A stretch of 27,922 nucleotides of DNA from Methanobacterium sp. GTDB lineage: Archaea > Methanobacteriota > Methanobacteria > Methanobacteriales > Methanobacteriaceae. The notes beneath the pieces were generated by a model. The model searched no databases and was not told the origin of the DNA. It saw only the letters and a program-made list of their open reading frames with translations. Each line of letters opens with the position of its first letter. Positions within the stretch are counted from its first letter, which is position 1. Positions 7,850 to 15,867 of the stretch are shown here, piece by piece. The stretch is taken from positions 1-27,922 of the forward strand of contig JAJRAE010000248.1 of NCBI GenBank assembly GCA_028682985.1, in the 5' to 3' direction. A program made the translations under genes and the position numbers.

Positions 7850-8170
7850 ATGGCAGATAATATAATTTTTAGAAGAGGAACTGGAAGTAAACAGAAGGAT
7901 AAACAGATGCTGGAAGTTAATGAAGACAATATTTCCTTGCAAAACCGGAAGGAGAACGCCCTTATAATATCTTTTCAAGCTCCTGAAACAGAAATTACCA
8001 GTATTTATGATTATTTTGACGATTTTGATGAACTTGAAGCTGTCAGTTTAGAAATAGCTAATGCTGGTGAAGTTGAATACTACTTCCGTGGAATATCTCC
8101 AGTTAACAAAAACGAAGATGGAAAGCAGCAGTTCGGTGTAACTCTACAGTTAAAACGAGAATTCTTATAA
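7850..8170 (+). CDS. Conserved-looking protein of unknown function (106 aa)
   Basis: I do not recognise a family. The 106-residue product has a basic N-terminus (FRRGTGSKQKDKQ), then an acidic middle with YDYFDDFDELE around residues 50-60, and a C-terminal half that looks like beta strands. There is no Cys, signal peptide or membrane segment, so it should be cytosolic. The gene is well formed: AAGGGGGATC precedes the ATG and a TATA-like AAATTTATAG lies about 70 bases upstream. Two copies of ACGGGAT, 29 bases apart (7787 and 7816), lie between that TATA box and the SD. Coding is likely from codon use and the SD. Confidence 0.75.
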   Translation: MADNIIFRRGTGSKQKDKQMLEVNEDNISLQNRKENALIISFQAPETEITSIYDYFDDFDELEAVSLEIANAGEVEYYFRGISPVNKNEDGKQQFGVTLQLKREFL

Positions 8171-8276
8171 ACCTTCAAAATTTTTAAAATTTCTCTTAAT
8201 TTTTTTTAATAATCTTTTTTTCAAAAACTTTATAAATTCCAGATTAACTTATATAGAATGTACTTTATTTTTAGAG

Positions 8277-8573
8277 GTGTTTAAAATAGATATACAAAAC
8301 AGGGAACAGGGAAGGACGGAAAAAACGAAAGATATAGTCAGTACTGTAAATAAAGAAGAAAACACTGCAGAAGAGGAAGAAAATAAAGATGAAATAAGTA
8401 CTGCCGATAATTCAGATAAAGAAAGGGAAGAAAAAGAAAAAATAGAAACCTGTTACTTCTGTCTGCAGAAATTTGACATAAATAAGGATGATTTAAGCCA
8501 TTATAAATATGGTAAATTTCCTATGTGCGATTATTGCTCCCAATTTTACGGTTTCTACGAAGAAAAAAAATAA
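8277..8573 (+). CDS. Small acidic protein with a C-terminal zinc-knuckle (CxxC...CxxC)
   Basis: The 98-residue product has a long charged, probably disordered N-terminal part rich in Glu and Lys (about residues 5-57) and a compact end with Cys59-x2-Cys62 and Cys84-x2-Cys87, a likely zinc site. I do not know a function. The start is uncertain. The GTG at 8277 is the only ordinary start codon before the acidic part, but it lies inside the sequence GAGGTG, which is itself a good SD. That SD is six bases from an in-frame ATA at 8286. Alternatively, a TATA-like TTATATAG near 8249-8256 would place transcription start at the GTG, giving a leaderless message. It converges with glmM, with 11 bases between stops. 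Confidence 0.7.
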   Translation: MFKIDIQNREQGRTEKTKDIVSTVNKEENTAEEEENKDEISTADNSDKEREEKEKIETCYFCLQKFDINKDDLSHYKYGKFPMCDYCSQFYGFYEEKK

Positions 8574-8584
8574 ATAATAGATGA

Positions 8585-9946
8585 TTATTTTCTAGATTTG
8601 AGCTGCTCCATAACCAGAGATATTCCCCATTCAGCCATCTTTTTAGCATCTTCATCGCTTTGGGCTTCAGCAAAACATCTGAATATTGGTTCTGTTCCAG
8701 AAGGTCTGATTATAACCCAGCCCTCATCTGTGAATATTTTAACTCCATCCTTGGTATCCACCTCATATTCACAGGTAACTTCAGCAATACTATCCATAAC
8801 CTCTTTTTTAAGGTCATCAGGACATTCTATTTTTCTTTTTTCTGATTTATATGCTGGAAGCTCCTTGATAAGTTTTGAGAGTGGCTTTTTTTCTTTAGCT
8901 ATAATTTCCACTATCTTTGCTGTTGAAAGGGCAGCGTCACGGCCGTATACAAAGTCGGGGAATATTAATCCTCCATTTTCTTCCCCACCAAATAAACCAT
9001 TTTTATCCTTAAGTTCCCGGGCCACCAGGAGATCACCTACTCTGGTGGCTATTACTTCTCCACCAAACTCTTCTGCTATGTCATAGATGGCTGATGAGGT
9101 GGCCACTGTGGTTACAATCAAACCTCCGCCATTCTCCTTTAGCATATACTTTTCCACGAGTGCAAAGGTTTTATCACCAAAAACAAAGCTTCCATTTTCA
9201 TCTATGCAGATGGTGCGGTCTGCATCACCATCATGGGCTATGCCCAGATCAGCTCCCAGATTCTTTACTGCACTGATAAGTTCCTGCAGGTTATCCTCAG
9301 TGGGTTCTGGATTTCTTCCTGGGAAAAAGCCATCAGGCTGACAGTTCATTGTCGTAACTTTACATCCCAATTTTCTTAGCAGATAGGGTGTGGTGAAACA
9401 GGCAGCTCCATTTCCACAATCTACCACCACCTTTAATCCTGCATCGTTAATAGCTTCAGCATCCACCCTACATTCTACATTTTCTATGTACTCATCAATA
9501 ATGTTAGAATTAATCTCCACTTCTTTGATTTCATCCCATGATACACGATCTGGGTTTTCATTAAAGTACATGTCCTCTATTTTTTCCTCCATATCCTCTG
9601 GTATTCCTATTCCGTCGGCATCCACAAACTTGATACCGTTATCATGGGGAGGATTATGTGAGGCTGTGATAATAATTCCACCATCATAATAGTTTCTCAC
9701 AGCATACTGAACTGCTGGAGTTGGTAAACCCCCCAAATCAATAACATTACAGCCTGCACTTAAAAGACCGGATATCACAGCATGCTTAATCATAGGTGTG
9801 GATGTCCTGGTATCTCCACCTACCGCCACCTGCCCCTTAACCAGGGTACCATATGCAGCTGACAGTTTAGAAGCAAATTCAGGTGTTAAAACTTCATTAG
9901 CTCTTCTCCTTACACCAAATGTTCCAAATAATCGCTTATTTACCAT
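8585..9946 (-). CDS. glmM: Phosphoglucosamine mutase (alpha-D-phosphohexomutase family)
   Basis: A full-length 453-residue phosphohexomutase. It shows the catalytic phosphoserine loop TASHNP with Ser96, the Mg-binding loop with Asp239, Asp241 and Asp243 (HDGDADR), the sugar-specificity loop GGEENGG near 320, and the phosphate-binding RPSGTEP near 415. It converts glucosamine-6-phosphate to glucosamine-1-phosphate, feeding UDP-GlcNAc for the envelope and glycoproteins. The N-terminus has GTFGVR where bacterial GlmM has GTSGIR. A phosphomannomutase or phosphopentomutase activity cannot be excluded, since archaea carry several paralogues. AAGGAG eight bases before the ATG fixes the start. Confidence 0.88.
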   Translation of the reverse strand: MVNKRLFGTFGVRRRANEVLTPEFASKLSAAYGTLVKGQVAVGGDTRTSTPMIKHAVISGLLSAGCNVIDLGGLPTPAVQYAVRNYYDGGIIITASHNPPHDNGIKFVDADGIGIPEDMEEKIEDMYFNENPDRVSWDEIKEVEINSNIIDEYIENVECRVDAEAINDAGLKVVVDCGNGAACFTTPYLLRKLGCKVTTMNCQPDGFFPGRNPEPTEDNLQELISAVKNLGADLGIAHDGDADRTICIDENGSFVFGDKTFALVEKYMLKENGGGLIVTTVATSSAIYDIAEEFGGEVIATRVGDLLVARELKDKNGLFGGEENGGLIFPDFVYGRDAALSTAKIVEIIAKEKKPLSKLIKELPAYKSEKRKIECPDDLKKEVMDSIAEVTCEYEVDTKDGVKIFTDEGWVIIRPSGTEPIFRCFAEAQSDEDAKKMAEWGISLVMEQLKSRK

Positions 9947-10180
9947 AAAATAGCTCCTTTGTTTATTTATTTAATATAAAATAATTAGAAATCCCTTAAA
10001 ATTCCATTTTTAACTCATATAGATTAATATTTTGGATTTGATTAAATAAATATCTATCGAGAAAAAATTTATAGTAATTCCATCATAAATAAATCTGATA
10101 ATAAATTCCTATAATCTAAAAAAAAATAAACCCTAGAAATTGTATTATGGGAATAAAAATTATGTTGAGGTTGTAACTCT

Positions 10181-10738
10181 ATGTCACGAAAAAAGATTGC
10201 CTGGGGAATCACCGGTGCTGGTGATAAAATCGAGGAAACAGTCCAGGTAATGATGGATATAAAAAGAAAGTTCGAAGAAAAAGTGGATATTGAGGTATTT
10301 ATATCCAAAGCCGGTGATCAGGTCATAAAATATTATGAATTATCCCAGGAAATTGAATCCTCATTCGATAAGATATGGGTGGAGATCAATGCCAATTCAC
10401 CCTTTCTGGCCGGTAATATTCAACTGGGCAAATACGAATTCATGTTAGTTGCCCCGGGAACCTCCAATTCCGTGGCCAAAATAGCTTTAAGAATGGGAGA
10501 CACTCTAATATCCAACGCCGCTATAATGGGCCAGAAAGCAGATGTCCCCCTATACATTTTGCCCTCTGACTACGAGGAAGGCGTGATAATAACCAAACTA
10601 CCAGATGGCAAGGACTTGAAGCTGACCATACGAGCAGAGGATGTGGAACATGTCCGGAAATTAGCTAGAATGGACAACACCTACATATTAAAGGACTCAA
10701 AGGACCTGATTTCTTTATTTGAACAGTACTTTGGATGA
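10181..10738 (+). CDS. Archaeoflavoprotein AfpA family protein
   Basis: The 185-residue protein belongs to the flavoprotein (PF02441) fold, AfpA type. It starts with KIAWGITGAG, a phosphate/flavin loop, and has the APGTSNSVAKIALRMGDTLISN stretch near residues 92-113 that in this fold binds FMN, followed by ADVPLYILPSDYEEG. AfpA of Archaeoglobus is an FMN electron carrier, and a related Methanosarcina protein (DmrB) reduces dihydromethanopterin in cofactor synthesis; either role is possible and the sequence alone does not decide. GAGG lies ten bases before the ATG. The 234 bases upstream are shared with the divergent glmM gene. It converges with the CWB2-like gene, leaving a 34-base gap. Confidence 0.85.
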   Translation: MSRKKIAWGITGAGDKIEETVQVMMDIKRKFEEKVDIEVFISKAGDQVIKYYELSQEIESSFDKIWVEINANSPFLAGNIQLGKYEFMLVAPGTSNSVAKIALRMGDTLISNAAIMGQKADVPLYILPSDYEEGVIITKLPDGKDLKLTIRAEDVEHVRKLARMDNTYILKDSKDLISLFEQYFG

Positions 10739-10772
10739 TTTACCAGATTATATTCTAATATGATTGGTTGTG

Positions 10773-12374
10773 TTAAAAAAATGGATTATTTGACTTATAT
10801 AGGATAAATACGCCATCAACTTTATCCTGGTAGCAAATCCAGCTATTTTCATATTTCCAGTTGAAAGATGCCTCTGAATGTACTTCTTCCCAGATAATTC
10901 CTCTTTTAACCCAATAAACCCTGTTATAAACTTTCCCATCGCTAAGATACTCCACAGTCCAGATATCACTGTTTTTATTGATATTTCCATTATCTGTTTT
11001 ATTTCCACCGATCCAATGCCATGAATACTGGGATCCTGAATAGCAATACCAGTCATCAGTATTATTACGGTACCAGATATAAGGATGAATCCCCTTCCAG
11101 CTGTAATACCATTCATTTAAACCAATCTGTCTTACAATAAGCTCTGAACCAGTACTAGACCTCCAATCACCGCCTTTAAGAACAATAGCCAGAATAGGTG
11201 GATACCGTGATGTTTCAAGATTCTTAAATTGATTTATTGAAGAAGGATCAAAATTTATTCTATAGGCTGATTCAGTCTGGTTATACTTTATAGAATCTAA
11301 TCCTAAAAGCTGTTCAGCAGTCATCATCTTGGTTTCAAACAAGCCAGTTGCTTCATTTATTGTTCTGAAATTGGTTAGTGTATTAGTTTTTATACCGACA
11401 CTGCCCAGTTTATTTATGAATGTCTTTGAAACAAAGTCTGGCTCCTCCATCTGGATATAATCTGCTGGGCCGTTCCTGGTTATAACAACATCGACGATCC
11501 CATTAGTTTTCAGATAATTAACTGCATCGTCCATATGTAAAGTAGGATCAATAAGCATTATTGAATTATTATTAACTGCCAGGGGGATTATGGAGGGAAG
11601 TTCACCATAAAACCCGCAGTAAGCCGAGTTAACCTCCAAACCTCTCTGTTTAAGGATATCCTTCACCCGGTCTGAAACCAGTACACTGGTCCAGTAACTA
11701 TCATTACCCCTTATTTCGTCCAGCCGGATATTTTTCGCTGTTAATTTATCTTTAATATTATCTGAAATACTTCCAACAATTATTACCCTTTTAATTTTAT
11801 ATTTATCCATGAAATTCTCATATTCTGGGGCTAAATATTCATCAGAGGTGTACTTTCCAGGTTCGGCCACGACAAAAACTGGTAAATCCATATAAGCCCC
11901 TAAAAGGGATGCTGATGGATCTGATGAGGTTATGATAACGGTGTCCAGAGATTGGAAGCTTTTTTCAGCAATTTCAGTGAGAATTCCCGCCTTTGTTTGC
12001 CCTGAAATGACCTCTATTTCTATTTTATTCATTTTCAGGAGATAAATTTGCCACTGGGAAACTGGTCCAACCACAATTACCTTTTTAATATCGCCTTTAT
12101 CCAATACTGATGGAATCCAATCGTTCAGAGGATAAGGAATGTTTTTACTAGATAAAATAAGCGGTATGCCTTCCCTACCCGCGTAAGAGGCAACCCCTAC
12201 TTCAATGCCTTTCATATCCCCAGTAGAATAACAGACTATGATTGTGTGGTTGTTATCCCCATTGAAGCCCTGGAAAGATTCCTCATGAATAAATAGCGGA
12301 CTGATCACAAGATATAAGATGATTATGCCTATAAAAAGGCCCAGTATTAATAGAAATTTAGAGGATTTGTTCAT
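10773..12374 (-). CDS. Membrane-anchored extracellular protein with CWB2-like (cell-wall-binding repeat 2) repeats
   Basis: 533 residues. Residues 7-27 form one hydrophobic segment (signal anchor), and the rest should be outside the cell. Residues 45 to about 325 look like three degenerate CWB2 (PF04122-like) units: an alternating beta-alpha pattern in which KKVIVVGPVS (98-106) recurs as KRVIIVGSIS (195-204), followed by EVISGQTK and EIRGNDSY, and a third VDVVITRNGP (294-303). The C-terminal part (about 395-520) is unusually rich in Trp and Tyr (at least 11 Trp between 404 and 512), as in sugar-binding surfaces, and I do not recognise it. It begins 15 bases after the GT-C gene on the same strand, with AAGGATGA before its ATG, so the two are an operon. 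The repeat call is by eye. Confidence 0.72.
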   Translation of the reverse strand: MNKSSKFLLILGLFIGIIILYLVISPLFIHEESFQGFNGDNNHTIIVCYSTGDMKGIEVGVASYAGREGIPLILSSKNIPYPLNDWIPSVLDKGDIKKVIVVGPVSQWQIYLLKMNKIEIEVISGQTKAGILTEIAEKSFQSLDTVIITSSDPSASLLGAYMDLPVFVVAEPGKYTSDEYLAPEYENFMDKYKIKRVIIVGSISDNIKDKLTAKNIRLDEIRGNDSYWTSVLVSDRVKDILKQRGLEVNSAYCGFYGELPSIIPLAVNNNSIMLIDPTLHMDDAVNYLKTNGIVDVVITRNGPADYIQMEEPDFVSKTFINKLGSVGIKTNTLTNFRTINEATGLFETKMMTAEQLLGLDSIKYNQTESAYRINFDPSSINQFKNLETSRYPPILAIVLKGGDWRSSTGSELIVRQIGLNEWYYSWKGIHPYIWYRNNTDDWYCYSGSQYSWHWIGGNKTDNGNINKNSDIWTVEYLSDGKVYNRVYWVKRGIIWEEVHSEASFNWKYENSWICYQDKVDGVFILYKSNNPFF

Positions 12375-12389
12375 TTAATCATCCTTGAT

Positions 12390-13976
12390 TTATTCAATAA
12401 TGCAGATTATATAATTACCATTACGGTACACTTCTCGGGCATAGGAAGGAATTTCCACTCCATTACGCAGTATAAGATATTTTATGTTTTCCTTTAAAAG
12501 TTGATCCCTGGTTAAACTGCCTATATCATTCATATCACGTTTAAAAACATTGGAAGGAATGCTTTCACTGTAACCTCCCTTGATCACGTGCAAACGGGAT
12601 GTAGATACAATGATGGTGTCCAGGTAGGAATCAGTTGAATATACTGTCTTATTTCTATCTCCATTTTCCATAAACCAATTGGCTACTCCCATCCTATTTT
12701 TAGCCAGACCCAAATTTCCATAGCGATCCGCAATAACCTGAAATTTAAAAACATAATCTAACGGATTAAAGAGCAGATGAATACTATTGGGAAAGATATA
12801 GTCAGAATGAGAGTCATTGCTACTGATCAGGTTTGAAGTGTATCCATCAGCAAAAACTGCCCCTGATATCAGTGTAAAAAGTGTTAAAATGATTATAATA
12901 GTAAATTTAAATTTCCGGATTAATATGTTTCCAGTACGTCTGTTCGTCCTCAATCTTTCTTCAATCATATTCAGGGAAACCGCCAGCCCATAACCAGCCA
13001 TTATTATCAGTGGATAAGAGGCTATCTCCAACACCCGGATGGGTATAACATCCAATCCAATCAGATAAGCTCTACTTAAAAGTAAAGTTGATAAAGCCCA
13101 AATCAGGATAAAAATGCCTTTATTTTCACCCTTTTTAAGAAGACATAATCCTCCAATTGTGGCCAGTAGGGTTGGGATAATTCCCAGATATCTCACATAG
13201 TATTCTGAAATAGGGAGTGGATAGCCGGCAAAGACGTTGAAATGAGGATTATACAATATATAAAGAGGACCCCACCATATTAGGGCAATTAAACCGGAAA
13301 TTAAAAGAAATATGACCAGAAATCTTCTATTAAAAGGTCTTTTAAGTAAAATCATAGACGCTGTATAAATAAACACTACCATTATGATTATTAGAGCTGT
13401 GAAACTGTGGGTTAAAAATATCAAACCGCTTAACAGTCCTGATATTAAAATGAACCTTAACTTACCTTCCTCATTAGCTTGGTAAAATGTGTATAAGACC
13501 AGAGGCATGATAATGAGACTTAAAGTCCCGGGGGAAGCAAAGAATCCCCTATTTATTGTTATGAAACTTAATATAGTGAGCAAACCTGCCGCTAATCCGG
13601 ATAACAATCCAAAAAGGCGGTAGGCCACATAGGTTATTGAAAAAACCAGAGAAAATGCCAAAACAGGCTGCATAAATCTAACTACCTGAAAAGGATCCGC
13701 ACTAAGAATATAGGAAAATCCAGCAATCAGCAAATGGAAAACTGGAGGATAAGCAATGGGCCTTCCAGATGGCGCCACTGTTAAAGGATCCCACCAAGTT
13801 AAACCGTGCTCCAGATAAAGACGGGCCAGATGAACATGGTAATAGATATCCCAGCTAAGGGGCCACTGAAATTTTAAAGTAGGAATCAGAACTATTAATA
13901 ATGCCAAAATGGCTGGTAAAACTAATAGCACATATTTCCAATTATTTTTCTCCTTCAGGAATGAAAATTTACTAAT
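12390..13976 (-). CDS. Multi-pass membrane protein, GT-C (STT3/AglB-like) glycosyltransferase family
   Basis: About a dozen hydrophobic helices run to about residue 370, followed by a smaller extracytoplasmic domain. The first outer loop holds SWDIYYHVHLA and then WWDPLTVAPSGRP...YPPVFHLL, the layout of the catalytic acidic loop and PPLF-type motif of STT3/AglB and related GT-C enzymes. The classic WWDYG motif is not seen, so it is a relative and not the main oligosaccharyltransferase. Start: the first ordinary start codon is a GTG at 13931 with no well-placed SD. A perfect AGGAGG (13985-13990) lies eight bases before an in-frame ATT at 13976, which would add 15 residues (SKFSFLKEKNNWKY) that give the basic cytoplasmic N-terminus expected before helix 1. 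An in-frame TAG lies right at the SD. I give the ATT start, with GTG as the alternative. Confidence 0.8.
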   Translation of the reverse strand: MSKFSFLKEKNNWKYVLLVLPAILALLIVLIPTLKFQWPLSWDIYYHVHLARLYLEHGLTWWDPLTVAPSGRPIAYPPVFHLLIAGFSYILSADPFQVVRFMQPVLAFSLVFSITYVAYRLFGLLSGLAAGLLTILSFITINRGFFASPGTLSLIIMPLVLYTFYQANEEGKLRFILISGLLSGLIFLTHSFTALIIIMVVFIYTASMILLKRPFNRRFLVIFLLISGLIALIWWGPLYILYNPHFNVFAGYPLPISEYYVRYLGIIPTLLATIGGLCLLKKGENKGIFILIWALSTLLLSRAYLIGLDVIPIRVLEIASYPLIIMAGYGLAVSLNMIEERLRTNRRTGNILIRKFKFTIIIILTLFTLISGAVFADGYTSNLISSNDSHSDYIFPNSIHLLFNPLDYVFKFQVIADRYGNLGLAKNRMGVANWFMENGDRNKTVYSTDSYLDTIIVSTSRLHVIKGGYSESIPSNVFKRDMNDIGSLTRDQLLKENIKYLILRNGVEIPSYAREVYRNGNYIICIIE

Positions 13977-13984
13977 AAAAGTAA

Positions 13985-13990
13985 CCTCCT
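13985..13990 (-). promoter_or_regulatory. Shine-Dalgarno site that points to an ATT start codon
   Basis: AGGAGG on the minus strand is the strongest SD near the GT-C gene. Its spacing to the in-frame ATT at 13976 is eight bases, while the GTG at 13931 is more than 50 bases away. Confidence 0.55.
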
Positions 13991-14156
13991 ATCAATTAAT
14001 ATCTCTTACCGGTTAAAAAATTTATTTTAATAAAAAATAGTACATAATACTGAATTTTGTAAACCAATATTTCTAATATAATTAACACAATGCATCATAT
14101 TAAAATAATCATTTTAAAACCTCTGAAAATAAAATTTTTATTCATATAATAGTTTA

Positions 14157-14165
14157 CTTATAAAA
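14157..14165 (+). promoter_or_regulatory. TATA box of the GT2 gene, predicting a leaderless transcript
   Basis: CTTATAAAA is centred about 25 bases before the ATG at 14186, the normal archaeal TATA-to-start distance. There is no SD before that ATG, so transcription and translation probably begin at the same place. Confidence 0.5.
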
Positions 14166-14185
14166 ACTAGTCAAAATGATTTTTT

Positions 14186-14863
14186 ATGAATTATATCATA
14201 GTAATTCCTGCCTACAATGAGGAAGCAGCCATAGAAAATATTGTAAAAAGTTCCTTAAAGTACTCTGAGGTTCTGGTTGTGGATGATGGATCCAGTGACC
14301 GAACTTCCAGCTTGGCTAAGCAAGCCGGGGGAATGGTGATAAATCACGATAAGAATAGAGGTAAGGGCGCCGCCCTAAAGACAGGGATAGAATACGCGTT
14401 AAATAAAAGTTATAAGGCCATGGTGATGCTGGATGGTGATGGGCAGCATGACCCCCATTTTATACCTTCTCTAGTATCCGGGCTTGAAGATGCAGATCTT
14501 GTGGTATGCTCCCGTTTTCTTAGAGAACCACCCCAAGATATGGCCATGCAGAGGAGGTTTTCCAATAAATTAACCACCGGTCTATTAGGAATAGCCACCG
14601 GGTACCCACTTACTGATAGTCAATGCGGATTTCGGATATTCAATGAAAAAGCCGGTCAGATATTTAGAGAAATTCCCTATAATGACTATGAGTTCGAATC
14701 AGAGATGTTATATCAGGCTTCACTTCATAATCTGATGTTTAAGGAGATTGGTATACCAAGTTCATATAAGGGTGAAAAATCATATATAACCGGGGTTAAG
14801 ATAATTAAGTACATCTATTATATTTTTAAACTCTTTTTAATTGATATAAAAAGGAGGATTTAA
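14186..14863 (+). CDS. Family 2 glycosyltransferase (dolichyl-phosphate sugar synthase-like)
   Basis: A 225-residue GT-A enzyme with VIPAYNEE at residues 7-13, VVDDGSSDRT (Asp33-Asp34) for nucleotide binding, MLDGDGQHDP (Asp83-x-Asp85) for the metal, and TDSQCGFRIF and YEFESEM further on, all typical of the DPM1/polyprenyl-phosphate sugar transferase group. It most likely makes a lipid-phosphate sugar donor on the cytoplasmic face. No membrane helix is obvious apart from a hydrophobic, basic C-terminal stretch (KYIYYIFKLFLIDIKRR) that may dock on the membrane. A GT-C enzyme, encoded divergently, would use such a donor on the outer face. Its stop overlaps the SD region of the next gene, so the two are translationally close and one operon. 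Confidence 0.9.
   Translation: MNYIIVIPAYNEEAAIENIVKSSLKYSEVLVVDDGSSDRTSSLAKQAGGMVINHDKNRGKGAALKTGIEYALNKSYKAMVMLDGDGQHDPHFIPSLVSGLEDADLVVCSRFLREPPQDMAMQRRFSNKLTTGLLGIATGYPLTDSQCGFRIFNEKAGQIFREIPYNDYEFESEMLYQASLHNLMFKEIGIPSSYKGEKSYITGVKIIKYIYYIFKLFLIDIKRRI
14851..14857 (+). promoter_or_regulatory. Shine-Dalgarno site that points to a CTG start codon
   Basis: AAGGAGG ends seven bases before the in-frame CTG at 14865, one base after the TAA of the GT2 gene. The nearest ordinary start, a GTG at 14880, is 22 bases away, too far for efficient use. Confidence 0.55.
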
Positions 14864-14864
14864 C

Positions 14865-15866
14865 CTGAAACAGTTTCTGGTGCTTTTATTTAGCATAATA
14901 CTGGTCTTAATTTTGATCTTATGGATTGGGCCATCAAATATCCTCAAAGCTCTGGAAACGGCTGATTGGTGGTTCATCCTGCTGGCTGCGGTTATACATC
15001 TGGTTGTGGTTTGGATAAGGTCTGTTAGATGGGGTTTTATAATTAACCAGACCACTGAGTTTAAAAAGAACTTCCTTGTTAAAACCATCGGGCTATTCGC
15101 CGGGAACTTCAGCCCCATGAGGGGCGCTGGTGAAGTATTTACAGCAGTGGCCGGTAAAAAGATCAACCAGATAAGCTTATCTGAAGGATTATCCGCAGGT
15201 TTAACCGAGAGATTCTTTGACCTGGCCATAGCTGGATCTCTTCTAATAATATCCGGACTATTTCTGCCTAAAATACGTTTCATTGCCATTGCAGGTGGTG
15301 CTTTATCACTAACTGTTATGTTCATAATATATTTAATAAACTGGCGTGAAGGCAGTGGGATATGGATTTATGATAAGATACACCCGTTAATAAGTAAATT
15401 GCCCATCCGGGATGAACTGTTGAACAGCATCTACGAGCGGCTGACCAAAGGTTTAGAAGGGATAATCAGCTATGCAAATTCTTTTTCCAGTTACAAAAAT
15501 CTCTCCTTCGTGTTAATATTATCTTCATTATCCTGGTTACTGGAATGTGTTCGGCTTTACACTGTTTTTTATGCCTTCCATCTGGAAATTAATTTTTTGG
15601 CCATAGTTATCATTTTTCTGCTGGCTAATGTGATTGGAGTACTAAGCGCACTTCCGGGAGGTATTGGCTCCATAGAAATATCTTTAACCGGTTTATTCGT
15701 GCTATTTGGTGTGCCCAGTGCTCTGGCAGGGAGTATTGCCCTGGTTGATCGTTTGGTTTCTTTCTGGTTGGTCACTGCCTTGGGAATTGTTTTTTCCGCG
15801 TTCTATGCCCGGGATATTCTGGATGAAATTAAAAATTACACCCTAGACCTTTCCTCCCATAAGTAG
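14865..15866 (+). CDS. UPF0104 / LPG_synthase_TM family membrane protein (putative lipid-linked sugar flippase partner)
   Basis: About 333 residues with some eight or nine membrane helices. Family marks include WIRSVRWGFII near residues 45-55, FAGNFSPMRGAGEV near 80, LTERFFDLA, and the late ALPGGIGSIEISL segment, all typical of PF03706 (the integral part of bacterial MprF and many archaeal stand-alone proteins). The exact role in archaea is unproven; next to a GT2 gene it often accompanies polyprenyl-phosphate sugar metabolism. Start: the usual call would be GTG at 14880, but AAGGAGG is ideally placed for the CTG at 14865, which gives the more typical N-terminus (M)KQFLVLLF. It ends one base from the stop of the convergent OB-fold gene. 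Confidence 0.88.
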   Translation: MKQFLVLLFSIILVLILILWIGPSNILKALETADWWFILLAAVIHLVVVWIRSVRWGFIINQTTEFKKNFLVKTIGLFAGNFSPMRGAGEVFTAVAGKKINQISLSEGLSAGLTERFFDLAIAGSLLIISGLFLPKIRFIAIAGGALSLTVMFIIYLINWREGSGIWIYDKIHPLISKLPIRDELLNSIYERLTKGLEGIISYANSFSSYKNLSFVLILSSLSWLLECVRLYTVFYAFHLEINFLAIVIIFLLANVIGVLSALPGGIGSIEISLTGLFVLFGVPSALAGSIALVDRLVSFWLVTALGIVFSAFYARDILDEIKNYTLDLSSHK

Positions 15867-15867
15867 C

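Noticed and set aside
10748..11116. 122-residue minus-strand frame overlapping the CWB2-like gene end
   Set aside because: It lies in another frame of the well-supported 533-residue gene and has no SD or family marks.
14864..14882. Frameshift between the GT2 and UPF0104 genes forming one fused protein
   Set aside because: GT2 ends at a normal length, and a strong SD exists for a separate start of the second gene; both are complete families on their own.
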